Below are positions 9,414 through 18,672 of a DNA stretch of 64,000 nucleotides, piece by piece. Position numbers and translations under genes: made by a program. Every line of letters begins with the position of its first letter. Within the stretch, counting starts at the first letter, position 1. Under the pieces are notes generated by a model, which did not search any database, was not told the origin of the DNA, and saw only the letters and a program-made list of their open reading frames with translations. Origin of the DNA: an uncultured Paracoccus sp. (GTDB lineage: Bacteria > Pseudomonadota > Alphaproteobacteria > Rhodobacterales > Rhodobacteraceae); NCBI RefSeq assembly GCF_947496875.1, contig NZ_CANMEH010000001.1, positions 315,663 to 379,662 of the forward strand, written 5' to 3'.

Positions 9414-9428
9414 GAAGGCCCGGCCTTC
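9414..9428 (-). terminator. Short GC hairpin after the Ala/Pro-rich exported-protein gene
   Basis: GAAGGCC-C-GGCCTTC is a near-perfect palindrome 23 bases beyond the stop at 9451, placed to end that transcript before xerD. It lacks a T-tract. Confidence 0.35.
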
Positions 9429-9450
9429 CCTGGCCCCCGGTGCCGGCGCT

Positions 9451-11217
9451 TCATTGCCGGGCCGCCGGAAGTGTCGGCAGCAGCATCAGTTCGACCGCCG
9501 CCTGGCGCGCGGTGGCCTCGTGCCCCAGTGCGCTCAGTGCGGCCAGTCCGCGCGCCGCGCGCCCCAGATCGCTGTCGAGGCCCGCGTCCACATCAGCCAT
9601 CGCACCGAGCAGGGCACGGCCTGATCCGGAGGCCTCCTGACCCTGGACCGCATCTGTCCCGACCGCGCCCTGAGCTGGCGCGTCCGCCCCGTCATCGAAC
9701 GCCGGTGCAAGGGCGGCGGCGCGCCCCCCCGGATCGTTGTCCGGCAACGGCATTGGCGGCGACCCCGCGGCAAAGCCGGCGAGCCATCGCGGGAAGCTGG
9801 GTGTTCCGGCCGGCGGCTGCACCGGAAGGCCTGCGAGCAGGCGCAGCGTGACCGTGGGGGCCGCCGCCCCGCCGGCAGGGGGCTTGGCCGGCAGACGGTC
9901 GGCGATCATCCCCGCCAGCTCCGGCGCCAGACCCGCGGCCGCAAAGCGCGACAGGGCGGCCGGCAGGACCGTGTCCAGCGTGGTCTGGTCCCCGGCGTCC
10001 AGCGCCGCGATGACGGCCTGCAGCGCCGCGGCCCGGTCCCAGACGCCGCCAGATGCCGCCGGCCGCTGTTCGGAATAGATCTCGTGCAGTTGCCGGGCTG
10101 GCAGCAATCCGGCCCGCGCCAGGCGCTCGGCAGCCTCCAGACGGGGTTTCCAGCCGCCATTCTCGCCGAGATCGGCCCACGCATAGATCAGCGGCAGCGA
10201 TGGGGTCGGAAGTGGTTGCCCAACCGATTCGTAGAGACGGAAGACCAGCGGCGACGGTTTCGGCGGCGGCGGCAGGTCCTCGCTTTGCTCGGCATAGGCG
10301 TCGTCGAGAAAGCGGGCCAGCAGCGCGGCGGTGCGCGGGTCGACCAGACCCAGCGGCTGAGCGCCGTGCAGCGCCACAGCCGCGGCAGCCCAGTCGCCAT
10401 TCAGCGCCAGGCAATAGATCCGCGTCGCCATGTCCTGCACCAGTCCCGGACGCTGGGACAGCGCCGCACAGGCCTGCGCATCCTCGCCGGTCAGCAGGTC
10501 CAGATCGAAGCTGCGCCGGAACAGCTGGGGATTGCCGGGGCCGGCAGCCTGCAGCAGCGCGCGGGCCGCGGGCAGATCGCCCTGGTCGATCAGACGGTCG
10601 ACCCGGGCCAGCAGCAGTCCGCCCTGCGGCAGGTTGCGGGGCGGCGGGACCTCGAGCTGGGCGGTCAGGATCCGGCGCAACATCTTTCTCAGCGCCGGCA
10701 GCCGCATGTCGGTCCGGGCCAGGGCGTCGGCCACCGCGTCCGCGGTCATGCCCTGCCACAGACCGGGCGAAAGCCCGGCGGCCTGGGCCGACTGGACGCC
10801 GGCGGCGTCCGGGTTTCCCTGCCCCAGTCGGGTCACGGTCACCGGCGGGGGGGTGGCGCTGCCGGCGACCCCGGGCTGCTGGCTCGCCCCGGGGCGCGGC
10901 GGGATGGCGCCGGTGGGCTGTTGCCCGCCATCCGCTGCAGGCAGCGGCGCCTGTGGCGCGCTGCCGGTGCCAGGCTGGCCGTCCGACGCGGGCGCACGGC
11001 GGCGGGCGGCATCGGGCGGCACGCCGTCGCCCGGGCGCCAGCCAGAGGTGGTGTTCGGGGGCGGTGCCTTGCCGGTCAACCAGTCGTTGGCGGACAGCGG
11101 CGCCTGCGCCAGTCGGCCGGGTGGCTGCGCCGCGTCGGTGACCAGCGATCCCGCGCCCTCGGCGGCCGTGGATGCCGGCCACGCTGCCAGAAACAGCAGC
11201 ATCGCTGCGTTGGCCAT
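9451..11217 (-). CDS. Exported Ala/Pro-rich protein of unknown function
   Basis: I do not recognise a catalytic domain. The 588-aa form begins MANAAMLLFLAAWPASTAAEG, a likely signal peptide. A GTG at 11256 would add a basic n-region and overlap the upstream small gene, and may be the true start. Residues about 25-150 are low-complexity Pro/Gly/Ala. The rest is helical and Ala/Leu-rich (LLARVDRLIDQGDLPAARALLQAAG, FRRSFDLDLLTGEDAQAC), resembling a degenerate helical-repeat scaffold. Such genes next to aroK/xerD in Rhodobacterales are, as I recall, annotated antifreeze glycopeptide polyprotein, which is probably a composition artefact. A periplasmic or surface role is inferred. Confidence 0.7.
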   Translation of the reverse strand: MANAAMLLFLAAWPASTAAEGAGSLVTDAAQPPGRLAQAPLSANDWLTGKAPPPNTTSGWRPGDGVPPDAARRRAPASDGQPGTGSAPQAPLPAADGGQQPTGAIPPRPGASQQPGVAGSATPPPVTVTRLGQGNPDAAGVQSAQAAGLSPGLWQGMTADAVADALARTDMRLPALRKMLRRILTAQLEVPPPRNLPQGGLLLARVDRLIDQGDLPAARALLQAAGPGNPQLFRRSFDLDLLTGEDAQACAALSQRPGLVQDMATRIYCLALNGDWAAAAVALHGAQPLGLVDPRTAALLARFLDDAYAEQSEDLPPPPKPSPLVFRLYESVGQPLPTPSLPLIYAWADLGENGGWKPRLEAAERLARAGLLPARQLHEIYSEQRPAASGGVWDRAAALQAVIAALDAGDQTTLDTVLPAALSRFAAAGLAPELAGMIADRLPAKPPAGGAAAPTVTLRLLAGLPVQPPAGTPSFPRWLAGFAAGSPPMPLPDNDPGGRAAALAPAFDDGADAPAQGAVGTDAVQGQEASGSGRALLGAMADVDAGLDSDLGRAARGLAALSALGHEATARQAAVELMLLPTLPAARQ

Positions 11218-11245
11218 GCGACCAGGTCGTCCACGGGTCCCGCGA

Positions 11246-11470
11246 TCAGTCCGCACCGTCAGCTCCCTGTGTCGGCTCCGTGGCACCGGCCTGCGTGGCA
11301 GATGTTGGCGTGATCGGTGCAGCCGGGGCAGGGGCAGGGTCCGCCAGGTCCAGTTCGACGGGAACGCGGATCTCGACCGGATCGGCGTCCATGTCACCGA
11401 AATACGCGTAGCCGGCCAGCCCCAGCAGGGCCAGTCCGAGCAGGATCACCAAAACCCGCAATAGCCGCAT
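11246..11470 (-). CDS. Small single-pass membrane protein, unknown function
   Basis: A 74-aa protein starting MRLLRVLVILLGLALLGLAGYAYFGDM: a basic N-terminus, one transmembrane helix (or uncleaved signal anchor), then a Pro/Ala/Thr-rich tail likely exposed to the periplasm. The track starts it 31 codons earlier, but the ATG at 11470 places the membrane segment at the N-terminus as expected. It is 28 bases upstream of the large exported-protein gene and probably co-transcribed with it, so the two may work together at the envelope. No known family is recognised. Confidence 0.6.
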   Translation of the reverse strand: MRLLRVLVILLGLALLGLAGYAYFGDMDADPVEIRVPVELDLADPAPAPAAPITPTSATQAGATEPTQGADGAD

Positions 11471-11518
11471 TCGACTGTCCCAACACCGTTCAACCGCCGG
11501 TCTGCACGCCGGCTGTGC

Positions 11519-11539
11519 GGAATTATAGATGGCAATTCC
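11519..11539. promoter_or_regulatory. AT-rich dyad between divergent genes
   Basis: GGAATT and AATTCC form a 6-bp inverted repeat around a 9-base centre holding TATAGAT, in the 137-bp gap between the small membrane protein gene (-) and aroK (+). It is the only AT-rich stretch in the gap, so a promoter or operator is plausible, but no good -35 could be matched. Confidence 0.3.
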
Positions 11540-11607
11540 CGAAACTTCACGCCATTCAGACAAACCGGCGTGAACCTGCCGGCACGAGGGGAGAACAGGA
11601 CGGAGAG

Positions 11608-12144
11608 ATGAGGCGCAGCATCGTTCTGATCGGCCTCATGGGGGCGGGGAAAAGTGCGGTCGGCGCCGAACTGGCCCGGCAACTGTCCGTCCCCTTCGTG
11701 GATTCGGATGCGGAGATCGAGGCCGCCGCAGCGATGAGCGTGGCGGAGATCTTTGCGCGGGACGGCGAGGCATTCTTTCGTGACCGCGAGCACCGCGTTC
11801 TGGCGCGGCTGCTGGACGCGCCGCCCAGGATCATTGCCACCGGGGGCGGGGCGTGGATGCAGGCGCTGAACCGCGCCCTGATCGGCAGGACCGGAATTTC
11901 GGTCTGGCTGGACTGCGATCTGGAAACCCTGTGGCGGCGCGTGCGTCATCGCCCGACGCGCCCGCTGTTGCAGACCCCTGACCCCCGCGCCACCCTGGAA
12001 CGGCTGCTGGCCGAGCGTGCCCCGGTTTACGCCACCGCTGATGTGAGGGTCGCCGTGGGGCCGCACGACAGCATCCAGGCGACCGCAGCCCGGGTCCTCG
12101 ACACCCTTCGCCAGACACGGCCCGAACTGCTGGAGCCCGCATGA
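11608..12144 (+). CDS. aroK: Shikimate kinase
   Basis: Phosphorylates shikimate at the 3-position in aromatic amino acid synthesis. The 178-aa protein begins MRRSIVLIGLMGAGKSAVG with the P-loop GLMGAGKS, then the shikimate-binding VDSDAEIE, FRDREHRVLARLL, ATGGGAW, and the lid-region RPLLQ. The start ATG at 11608 follows a purine-rich CGGAGAG; the track ORF begins 97 codons earlier without support. Its stop overlaps the aroB start (ATGA), so the two genes are translationally coupled. Confidence 0.97.
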   Translation: MRRSIVLIGLMGAGKSAVGAELARQLSVPFVDSDAEIEAAAAMSVAEIFARDGEAFFRDREHRVLARLLDAPPRIIATGGGAWMQALNRALIGRTGISVWLDCDLETLWRRVRHRPTRPLLQTPDPRATLERLLAERAPVYATADVRVAVGPHDSIQATAARVLDTLRQTRPELLEPA

Positions 12145-13241
12145 CCGCCATCGAAACCGTCACCGTCGAACTGGCCGAGCGGTCCTACCAGGTCCGGATC
12201 GGATCCGGGCTGGTCCGGGATGCCGCCGTGCATCTGCAGCCGCTGCTGGCCCGTCCGCGGGTTGCCATCCTGACGGACGAGACGGTGGCGCGGCTGCACC
12301 TGCCGTCCCTTGCCGCGGCGCTGGACTCGGCCGGAATCGGGACGACTGCGCTCGCGCTACCGGCCGGCGAGGCGACGAAATCTTGGGGCCAGCTGGAACG
12401 CGCGGTGGAATGGCTGATCGACCAGCGGGTCGAGCGGCGGGATCTGGTGATCGCGCTGGGGGGCGGCGTCATCGGGGATCTCGGCGGATTCGCCGCGGCG
12501 ATCCTGCGGCGCGGGGTGCGGTTCGTGCAGATCCCCACGACCCTGCTGGCCCAGGTCGACAGTTCCGTCGGCGGCAAGACCGGGATCAACTCCCGGCGGG
12601 GCAAGAACCTGATCGGCGCCTTTCACCAGCCCAGCCTCGTGCTGGCGGATACCGACGTGCTCGCAACCTTGCCGGACCGGGATTTCCGGGCAGGATACGG
12701 CGAGGTCGCGAAGTGCGGCCTGCTGGGGGACGCAGAGTTCTTTGCCTGGCTCGAGGAAAACGGGCCGGGGCTGCGCGACGACCCCTCCGCACTGCAGCAG
12801 GCGGTCGCGCATGCCGTCCGGATGAAGGCCGACATCGTCGCCCGCGATGAAACCGAACAGGGCGATCGGGCCCTGCTGAACCTGGGCCACACCTTCGGCC
12901 ATGCGCTGGAGGCGGCGACCGGCTATTCCGGGCGCCTGCTGCATGGCGAGGCGGTGGCAATCGGGTGCGCGCTTGCCTTCGACCTGTCCGCCCGCATGGG
13001 GCTTTGCCCGCAAGAGGAACCCTCGCGCGTCGCGGCGCATCTGGCCGCGATCGGCCTGCCGGTCCGCCCTGACGACGTTCCGGGCAGCCTGCCGGATGCC
13101 GATGCGCTGATCGCACTGATGGGCCAGGACAAGAAGGTGGTGGACGGGCAACTGCGCCTGATCCTCGCACGTGGCATCGGCCATGCCTTCGTCACGGATC
13201 GGATCGACATGGCCGCGCTGCGCGACGTGCTGGCGGCCTGA
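12141..13241 (+). CDS. aroB: 3-dehydroquinate synthase
   Basis: Converts DAHP to 3-dehydroquinate, the second step of the shikimate pathway, using NAD+ and a divalent metal. The 366-aa protein has the NAD-binding GEATKSWGQLE and LVIALGGGVIGDLGGFAAA, the active-site IPTTLLAQVDSSVGGKTGIN, and metal-ligand segments around GYGEVAKCGLL, NLGHTFGHALE and LLHGEAVAIG. Length is standard. It forms an aroKB pair and ends only three bases from the end of the convergent pyrG gene. Confidence 0.98.
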   Translation: MTAIETVTVELAERSYQVRIGSGLVRDAAVHLQPLLARPRVAILTDETVARLHLPSLAAALDSAGIGTTALALPAGEATKSWGQLERAVEWLIDQRVERRDLVIALGGGVIGDLGGFAAAILRRGVRFVQIPTTLLAQVDSSVGGKTGINSRRGKNLIGAFHQPSLVLADTDVLATLPDRDFRAGYGEVAKCGLLGDAEFFAWLEENGPGLRDDPSALQQAVAHAVRMKADIVARDETEQGDRALLNLGHTFGHALEAATGYSGRLLHGEAVAIGCALAFDLSARMGLCPQEEPSRVAAHLAAIGLPVRPDDVPGSLPDADALIALMGQDKKVVDGQLRLILARGIGHAFVTDRIDMAALRDVLAA

Positions 13242-13244
13242 CCG

Positions 13245-14891
13245 TCAGACCATCCGTTCCAGATCCTTGGCCGCGCGGACGAAATCGCGGAACAGCGGCG
13301 CGGGCGCGAACGGCTTGGACTTCAGTTCGGGATGTGACTGCACGCCGATGAACCAGGGGTGATCGCGCACCTCGACCACTTCCGGCAGGCGGCCGTCCGG
13401 TGACATGCCGGAAAACCACAGGCCGTGCTGTTCCAGCCGGTCCCGATAGGCCGCGTCTATTTCATAGCGGTGACGGTGGCGGTCCTCCATCTCGGTGGCG
13501 CCGCCATAGACCTCGGCGACCTTCGACCCGGGGGCCAGATGCGCGGTATAGGACCCCAGCCGCATGGTCCCGCCCTTGTCGTCGGTAATCTTGCGCTGAA
13601 CCGTCGAGTTCCCCTTCACCCATTCCTTCAGGTGATAGACGACCGGGGTGAAGCGGTCCGCGCCGGCTTCGTGGTCGAATTCCTCGGACCCCGCGTCGGC
13701 AATGCCCGCCAGGTTGCGCGCGGCCTCGATCACCGCCATCTGCATCCCCAGACAGATGCCCAGATAGGGCACCTTCTTCTCGCGCGCGTATTTCGCGGCC
13801 GAGATCATCCCTTCGGTCCCGCGTTCGCCGAACCCGCCGGGGACCACGATGCCGTGATAGCCGTCCAGCAGATGGATGCCCTCTGCCGTTTCCAGCTTTT
13901 CGGCGTCGATCCAGTCGGGCCGGACCCGGACCCGGTTCGCCATCCCCCCATGCGTCAGCGCCTCGGAGATGGATTTGTAGGCGTCCTCGAGCTGGGTATA
14001 CTTGCCGACGATCGCGACCCGCACCTCGCCTTCGGCGTTGGTCAGCCGATCCATCACGTCTTCCCAGCGGCGCAGGTCGGGCCGGGGGGCAGGGCTGATG
14101 CGGAAGGCGTCCAGCACGGCCCGGTCCAGCCCGGCCTGATGATAGGCCATCGGCGCCTCGTAGATGGACTTGAGGTCATAGGCGGGGATCACCGCATCCG
14201 GGCGGACGTTGCAGAACAGCGCGATCTTGGCGCGTTCGCGGTCCGGGATCGGCTGTTCGGACCGGCAGACCAGCACGTCGGGCTGCAGTCCGATCGAGCG
14301 CAGTTCCTTGACGCTGTGCTGCGTCGGCTTGGTCTTCAGCTCGCCGGAAGCGGCCAGATAAGGCAGCAGGGTCAGGTGCATCAGGATGCACTGCCCGCGC
14401 GGGCGGTCATTGGAAAACTGGCGGATCGCCTCGAAGAACGGCAGCCCCTCGATATCCCCGACCGTGCCGCCGATCTCGCACAGCTGGAAATCGACCTCGT
14501 CCTCGCCGATCGCGAGGAAATCCTTGATCTCGTTGGTGACGTGCGGGATCACCTGGATCGTCTTGCCCAGATAGCCGCCACGGCGTTCGCGTTCCAGCAC
14601 GTTGGAATAGATCCGGCCGGCGCTGATCGTGTCGGTGCGCCGGGCGCTGACGCCCGTAAACCGCTCGTAATGTCCCAGGTCCAGGTCGGTCTCTGCGCCG
14701 TCGTCGGTGACGAATACCTCGCCATGCTCGAAGGGGCTCATCGTCCCGGGATCGACGTTCAGATAGGGGTCGAGCTTGCGCAGCCGCACCGTATAGCCGC
14801 GGGCCTGCAGCAAGGCCCCCAGCGCCGCCGAGGCAAGCCCCTTGCCCAGCGAGGACACGACGCCACCGGTGATGAAGATGTAACGCGCCAT
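13245..14891 (-). CDS. pyrG: CTP synthase
   Basis: Aminates UTP to CTP using glutamine. The N-terminal synthetase domain starts [19 protein letters not shown] (P-loop), with [15 protein letters not shown]. The C-terminal class I glutamine amidotransferase domain has the nucleophile Cys in [14 protein letters not shown] and a His/Glu pair at [12 protein letters not shown]. Length 548 aa is standard. The short leader to the start codon contains a terminator-like hairpin enclosed by a 9-bp stem that pairs into the ribosome binding site (separate entries), so the gene may be attenuated or separated from secG transcription. Confidence 0.98.
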   Translation of the reverse strand: MARYIFITGGVVSSLGKGLASAALGALLQARGYTVRLRKLDPYLNVDPGTMSPFEHGEVFVTDDGAETDLDLGHYERFTGVSARRTDTISAGRIYSNVLERERRGGYLGKTIQVIPHVTNEIKDFLAIGEDEVDFQLCEIGGTVGDIEGLPFFEAIRQFSNDRPRGQCILMHLTLLPYLAASGELKTKPTQHSVKELRSIGLQPDVLVCRSEQPIPDRERAKIALFCNVRPDAVIPAYDLKSIYEAPMAYHQAGLDRAVLDAFRISPAPRPDLRRWEDVMDRLTNAEGEVRVAIVGKYTQLEDAYKSISEALTHGGMANRVRVRPDWIDAEKLETAEGIHLLDGYHGIVVPGGFGERGTEGMISAAKYAREKKVPYLGICLGMQMAVIEAARNLAGIADAGSEEFDHEAGADRFTPVVYHLKEWVKGNSTVQRKITDDKGGTMRLGSYTAHLAPGSKVAEVYGGATEMEDRHRHRYEIDAAYRDRLEQHGLWFSGMSPDGRLPEVVEVRDHPWFIGVQSHPELKSKPFAPAPLFRDFVRAAKDLERMV

Positions 14892-14897
14892 GGAGCC

Positions 14898-14950
14898 CCC
14901 GTGATGATCTCAGCACTGCGAAAAACGGCCCGAACGGCCGGCATCACGGG
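14898..14950 (-). promoter_or_regulatory. pyrG leader: 9-bp closing stem around the hairpin
   Basis: CATCACGGG and CCCGTGATG, 9 bases each, are perfect reverse complements 35 bases apart. They enclose the terminator-like hairpin. In the mRNA the downstream arm includes part of the G-rich ribosome binding site (GGGGG four bases before ATG), so folding would hinder pyrG translation. Regulation is inferred. Confidence 0.5.
14920..14940 (-). terminator. Intrinsic-terminator-like hairpin between secG and pyrG
   Basis: Read on the minus strand, CGGCC-gttcg-GGCCG is followed directly by TTTTT. It lies about 105 bases after the secG stop and 29 bases before the pyrG start. It is the only hairpin plus T-run I found in the window, and could end secG transcripts or act as a pyrG attenuator. 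Confidence 0.5.
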
Positions 14951-15045
14951 AGCCGGGACATACCCGACTTTCCGCGATCCCGCAACGGACCACATGGGAC
15001 CGGAATGCGGACCGGACCGCAGGCTTCGTCCGGCGCTTTCGGTAA

Positions 15046-15645
15046 TCAGTTCGTCTCGGCCGGCGCGGTCAGCGGAACCCTGACGGTCCGTCCGGTCCCG
15101 TCGCTGGCAGGAGGCGTGTCGCCGACCGGGACGGTCCGCGTGGTACGGCCGGCTGCGGGGGCCGCCTCTGCGTCCGCCGGCGCCGAAGCAGCCGCGGAAG
15201 GGGCGGGGGCAGGAGCGGGCGTCGTGATGTCGGCAGGCGGTGCGACCGGCGCGGGCGCCGCGGCAGCGGCCGGCGGAGTCGCAGGCGCGGCACCGGGCGG
15301 CAGCACAGGCTGTCCGACGCCGGGCGGCGGCGCATAGTCAGGTACGGCGGGCAGCCCGGTCGCAGGCGCGTCGGTTGTTTCCGCCGGGCTCGCCAGCCGG
15401 TCCATCACCGATCCATCTGCCGAATTGCGCGCCGCGATGACGGTCAGCGCAATGGACGTCACGAGAAATGCCCCGGCCAGAAGCCAGGTCGCGCGGGACA
15501 GGGCATTGGCGGCCTGGCGCCCGGTCATGACACCACCGCCACCCCCGCCAAGGCCAAGACCGCCGCCTTCGGACCGCTGCAGCAGCACCACGCCGATCAG
15601 CAGCACGGCGAGGATCAGATGCACGGTAAGAACGACGTTCTGCAC
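15046..15645 (-). CDS. secG: Preprotein translocase subunit SecG
   Basis: Inner-membrane subunit of the SecYEG channel. The N-terminal 75 residues are typical: MQNVVLTVHLILAVLLIGVVLLQ, a Gly-rich cytoplasmic loop (SEGGGLGLGGGGGGVMTG), and a second helix ATWLLAGAFLVTSIALTVI. The remaining residues are an extended Pro/Ala/Thr-rich tail, making it 199 aa against 110 for E. coli SecG; such tails occur in alphaproteobacteria. A promoter-like pair lies upstream at 15674-15702. It sits between hisA and pyrG on the same strand. Confidence 0.95.
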   Translation of the reverse strand: MQNVVLTVHLILAVLLIGVVLLQRSEGGGLGLGGGGGGVMTGRQAANALSRATWLLAGAFLVTSIALTVIAARNSADGSVMDRLASPAETTDAPATGLPAVPDYAPPPGVGQPVLPPGAAPATPPAAAAAPAPVAPPADITTPAPAPAPSAAASAPADAEAAPAAGRTTRTVPVGDTPPASDGTGRTVRVPLTAPAETN

Positions 15646-15673
15646 GGGACGGGCCTTTCTCGCGGGACGCGCC

Positions 15674-15702
15674 TATCTAGTCGCGCGCGAAGTTGAAGGC
15701 AA
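15674..15702 (-). promoter_or_regulatory. secG promoter candidate
   Basis: On the minus strand TTGCCT and TAGATA are spaced by 17 bases, about 28 bases before the secG ATG. The -10 match is modest. Confidence 0.4.
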
Positions 15703-15764
15703 GCAAGGCCGTTCGGGGCATGGCAGTGGCCTGCCGCACGGACCGGCGCACCGTCGGACGGGCC

Positions 15765-16481
15765 TCACGCCAGCGCCGCCAATGCCTGTTTCAGGTCGAT
15801 CGCGCCGTCATAAAGCGCACGGCCGGAAATCGCGCCGGCAATCACGCCGGTGTCGCGCAGCGCGATCAGGTCGTCCAGGGACGACACCCCCCCGGACGCG
15901 ATGACGGGAATGCTGACCGCCCGGGCCAGCTCCTCGGTGGCGGCGACGTTCGGCCCCTGCATTGCGCCATCACGATCGATGTCGGTGTAGATCAGCGCGG
16001 CCACCCCCGCATCCTGGAACCGCCGGGCCAGATCGGTGGCCATCACCTCGGTTTCCTCGACCCAGCCGCGGGTGGCAACGCGGCCCTGCCGGGCGTCGAT
16101 CCCGACGGCCACGCGCCCCGGAAAGGCCGCGGCCGCATCGGTCACAAGGCCGGGGTCCTCGACCGCCACTGTGCCCAGGATGACACGGGTTATCCCACGG
16201 TCCAGCCACGCTTCGATCGTGGCCATGTCGCGGATGCCGCCGCCGAGTTGGACGGGAACGTCGACGGCGGCAAGAATCGCGTCGACCGCGTCGCCATTGA
16301 CCGGTCGGCCGGCAAAGGCGCCGTTCAGATCCACGAGATGCAACCACCGCGCCCCGGTGGCAGCAAAGCTGCTGGCCTGCGCGGCGGGATCGGTGCCGAA
16401 CACGGTCGCGGCGTCCATGTCGCCGCGCAGCAGCCGGACACAGGCGCCATCCTTGAGGTCGATTGCCGGGTACAGGATCAT
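15765..16481 (-). CDS. hisA: Phosphoribosylformimino-5-aminoimidazole carboxamide ribotide isomerase
   Basis: Fourth step of histidine synthesis, an Amadori isomerisation on a (beta/alpha)8 barrel. The protein (238 aa) begins [12 protein letters not shown] with the catalytic Asp in AIDL. The second catalytic Asp is in [12 protein letters not shown], and phosphate-binding loops are QLGGGIRD and [11 protein letters not shown] use the ATG at 16481 because GGAGG lies five bases upstream; the track start is five codons earlier. No other his genes are next to it here. Confidence 0.97.
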   Translation of the reverse strand: MILYPAIDLKDGACVRLLRGDMDAATVFGTDPAAQASSFAATGARWLHLVDLNGAFAGRPVNGDAVDAILAAVDVPVQLGGGIRDMATIEAWLDRGITRVILGTVAVEDPGLVTDAAAAFPGRVAVGIDARQGRVATRGWVEETEVMATDLARRFQDAGVAALIYTDIDRDGAMQGPNVAATEELARAVSIPVIASGGVSSLDDLIALRDTGVIAGAISGRALYDGAIDLKQALAALA

Positions 16482-16665
16482 CAATGCCTCCGTCATGTTT
16501 GCAGGTCATTGCCATAGCGCCGCTGCAGGGGAAAGCGGCCAACCTGCTAGGGCCGATGAGCCGGACCTGAAAGCCGAACTGAGGCGGCCCGCCGGACCGG
16601 TCGCCGCATCTGCGGGGCCGGCCTTCTTCGCGCCGGGGCAGAAGTTGCGACGGGATCCGCGAGCG

Positions 16666-18465
16666 TCAGACGACCAGGCCCGCCCCCTCCTCGGCTGGCC
16701 GGGCATGGGCGCGGAACGCCGCGAACAGCTCGCGCCCCATGCCGTGGGCGTTGCGCGCCGGATCATGCGTCGCGGGGGTCCGGCTCAGGAAATCGGGTTC
16801 GAGACAGTCGAGACGCCCCGACACGGCGTCCACGCGGACGACGTCCCCGTCCCGCAGGCGGGCCAGCGGCCCGCCGGTCGCGGCCTCGGGCGAGACGTGA
16901 ATGGCCGCAGGCACCTTTCCCGACGCCCCCGACATCCGTCCATCCGTGACCAGCGCGACCCGCAGGCCACGGTCCAGCAGCACCGACAGGGTGGGGGTCA
17001 GGCTGTGCAATTCGGGCATGCCGTTGGCCCGGGGCCCCTGAAAGCGGACCACCACGACGGTATCCTGCGTGAACTCGCCGGCCTGGAAAGCGGTCCTGAC
17101 GGCGTCCTGGTCGTCGAAGATGCGGGCCGGCGCCTCGACCACGTGCAGATCGGGCTTCACGGCCGAGACCTTCGTCACGGCACGGCCCAGATTGCCGTCC
17201 AGCATGTGCAGCCCGCCGGTGGCCGCGAACGGATCGGCATGGGGGCGCAGGATGCGATCGTTCAGGCTGTCGCGGGTGCCGGCGACCCAGTGCAGCCCGT
17301 CATCGCCCAGCCGCGGCTCGGCCGTGTAGCGGTCGAGCCCGTCCCCCGCCACCGTCCGGACGTCATCGTGCAGCAGCCCCGCGGACAGCAGCTGACCGAT
17401 CAGGAACCCCAGCCCGCCCGCCGCATGGAAATGGTTCACGTCCGCCAGCCCGTTGGGATAGACCCGGGCGAGCAGGGGCACCGCCTGGCTGATGTCGTGG
17501 AAATCCTGCAGGGTCAGGATGATTCCGGCGGCGCGGGCCATGGCCGGCAGGTGGATCACCAGGTTCGTCGACCCGCCCGTGGCCATCAGCCCCACGATCC
17601 CGTTCACGAAGGCCCGTTCGTCCAGCACCGTGCCGACCGGCAGCCAGTCATTGCCCAGCCGGGTGATCGCCGCAGCCCGCGCCACCCCGGCGACGGTCAG
17701 CGCGTCGCGCAGCGGGGTGTTGGGGTTGACGAAGCTGGCGCCGGGCAGGTGCAGGCCCATGAACTCCATCAGCATCTGGTTGCTGTTCGCGGTGCCGTAG
17801 AAGGTGCAGGTGCCGGGGCTGTGATAGCTGGCCATTTCCGCAGCCATCAGCGCCGAACGGTCGACGCGGCCGGCGGCAAACTCCTGTCGCACCCTGGCCT
17901 TCTCGTCATTGGGCAGGCCGGACGGCATCGGGCCGCCGGGCAGGAACACCGCGGGCACGTGGCCAAAGGTCACCGCAGCGATCACCAGCCCGGGCACGAT
18001 CTTGTCGCAGATGCCCAGCCAGACCGCCGCGTCGAACGCGTCATGCGACATCGCCACCCCGGCGGCCAGCGCGATGACGTCACGCGAGAACAGCGACAGC
18101 TCCATCCCCGCGCGCCCCTGGGTCACCCCGTCGCACATCGCGGGGACGCCGCCCGCCACCTGTGCCGTCGCGCCGGCGTCGTGCGCCGCCTTGCGGATCA
18201 GGTCGGGGTACCGCTCATAGGGCTGATGCGCCGACAGCATGTCGTTGTAGGCGGTGACGATCCCGATATTGGGGCGTGCGGTCCGGGCCAGATCCAGCTT
18301 GTCTGGCATCGCTGCATAGGCGTGGGCCTGATTGCCGCAGGACAGGTGGGCCCGACGGGGGCCGTCCTCGGCGGCGCGGGCGAGCCGGTCGAGATACGCC
18401 CCGCGGCTGTCGGCCGAGCGTTCGCGAATCCGGTCGGTGACCCGTGCGATCGTGTCGTGCAGCAT
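16666..18465 (-). CDS. edd: Phosphogluconate dehydratase
   Basis: Dehydrates 6-phosphogluconate to KDPG in the Entner-Doudoroff pathway. A 599-aa member of the IlvD/Edd family: [77 protein letters not shown] and [19 protein letters not shown]. The Cys residues in HLSCGNQ, MCDG and GTCTFYG match the Fe-S ligands of this family. Length is typical of Edd. The start ATG at 18465 has GGGGAG five bases upstream. A promoter with a palindromic operator in its spacer lies just upstream. eda and zwf are not in the window, so edd is on its own here. Confidence 0.96.
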   Translation of the reverse strand: MLHDTIARVTDRIRERSADSRGAYLDRLARAAEDGPRRAHLSCGNQAHAYAAMPDKLDLARTARPNIGIVTAYNDMLSAHQPYERYPDLIRKAAHDAGATAQVAGGVPAMCDGVTQGRAGMELSLFSRDVIALAAGVAMSHDAFDAAVWLGICDKIVPGLVIAAVTFGHVPAVFLPGGPMPSGLPNDEKARVRQEFAAGRVDRSALMAAEMASYHSPGTCTFYGTANSNQMLMEFMGLHLPGASFVNPNTPLRDALTVAGVARAAAITRLGNDWLPVGTVLDERAFVNGIVGLMATGGSTNLVIHLPAMARAAGIILTLQDFHDISQAVPLLARVYPNGLADVNHFHAAGGLGFLIGQLLSAGLLHDDVRTVAGDGLDRYTAEPRLGDDGLHWVAGTRDSLNDRILRPHADPFAATGGLHMLDGNLGRAVTKVSAVKPDLHVVEAPARIFDDQDAVRTAFQAGEFTQDTVVVVRFQGPRANGMPELHSLTPTLSVLLDRGLRVALVTDGRMSGASGKVPAAIHVSPEAATGGPLARLRDGDVVRVDAVSGRLDCLEPDFLSRTPATHDPARNAHGMGRELFAAFRAHARPAEEGAGLVV

Positions 18466-18494
18466 GATGGCTCCCCTTCAGCGCCCTGGTTGGA

Positions 18495-18523
18495 AGGATA
18501 GGGCGTTAGCGGTAACGCTGCAA
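18495..18523 (-). promoter_or_regulatory. edd promoter with LacI-type operator in the spacer
   Basis: On the minus strand the -35 TTGCAG and -10 TATCCT are exactly 17 bases apart, about 30 bases before the edd ATG. The palindrome GCGTTAGCGGTAACGC (18503-18518; 14 of 16 positions symmetric, with a central CG) fills the spacer. Its form, GTTAnCGnTAAC, is that of LacI-family operators and resembles gluconate repressor (GntR) sites. Repression by promoter blocking is inferred. Confidence 0.65.
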
Positions 18524-18672
18524 CGCTGGGCCGAATGGCTAAGGGGAACGGAAGGGCCGACCGCAGTTGGCGTCGCCTAGGGCAGCTTGCCGGGGCGGCG
18601 AAACGGTGGCGTGATGGGTCCGGGGGCGGACATGTGGGCGTCGCCGCGCCGGATAGCTGTTGGAGAGACTGA

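Noticed and set aside
16036-18501. 821-codon plus-strand ORF opposite edd
   Set aside because: A GC-rich antisense shadow: Arg/His/Gly/Pro-rich with no family motifs, while the minus strand encodes a clear Edd.
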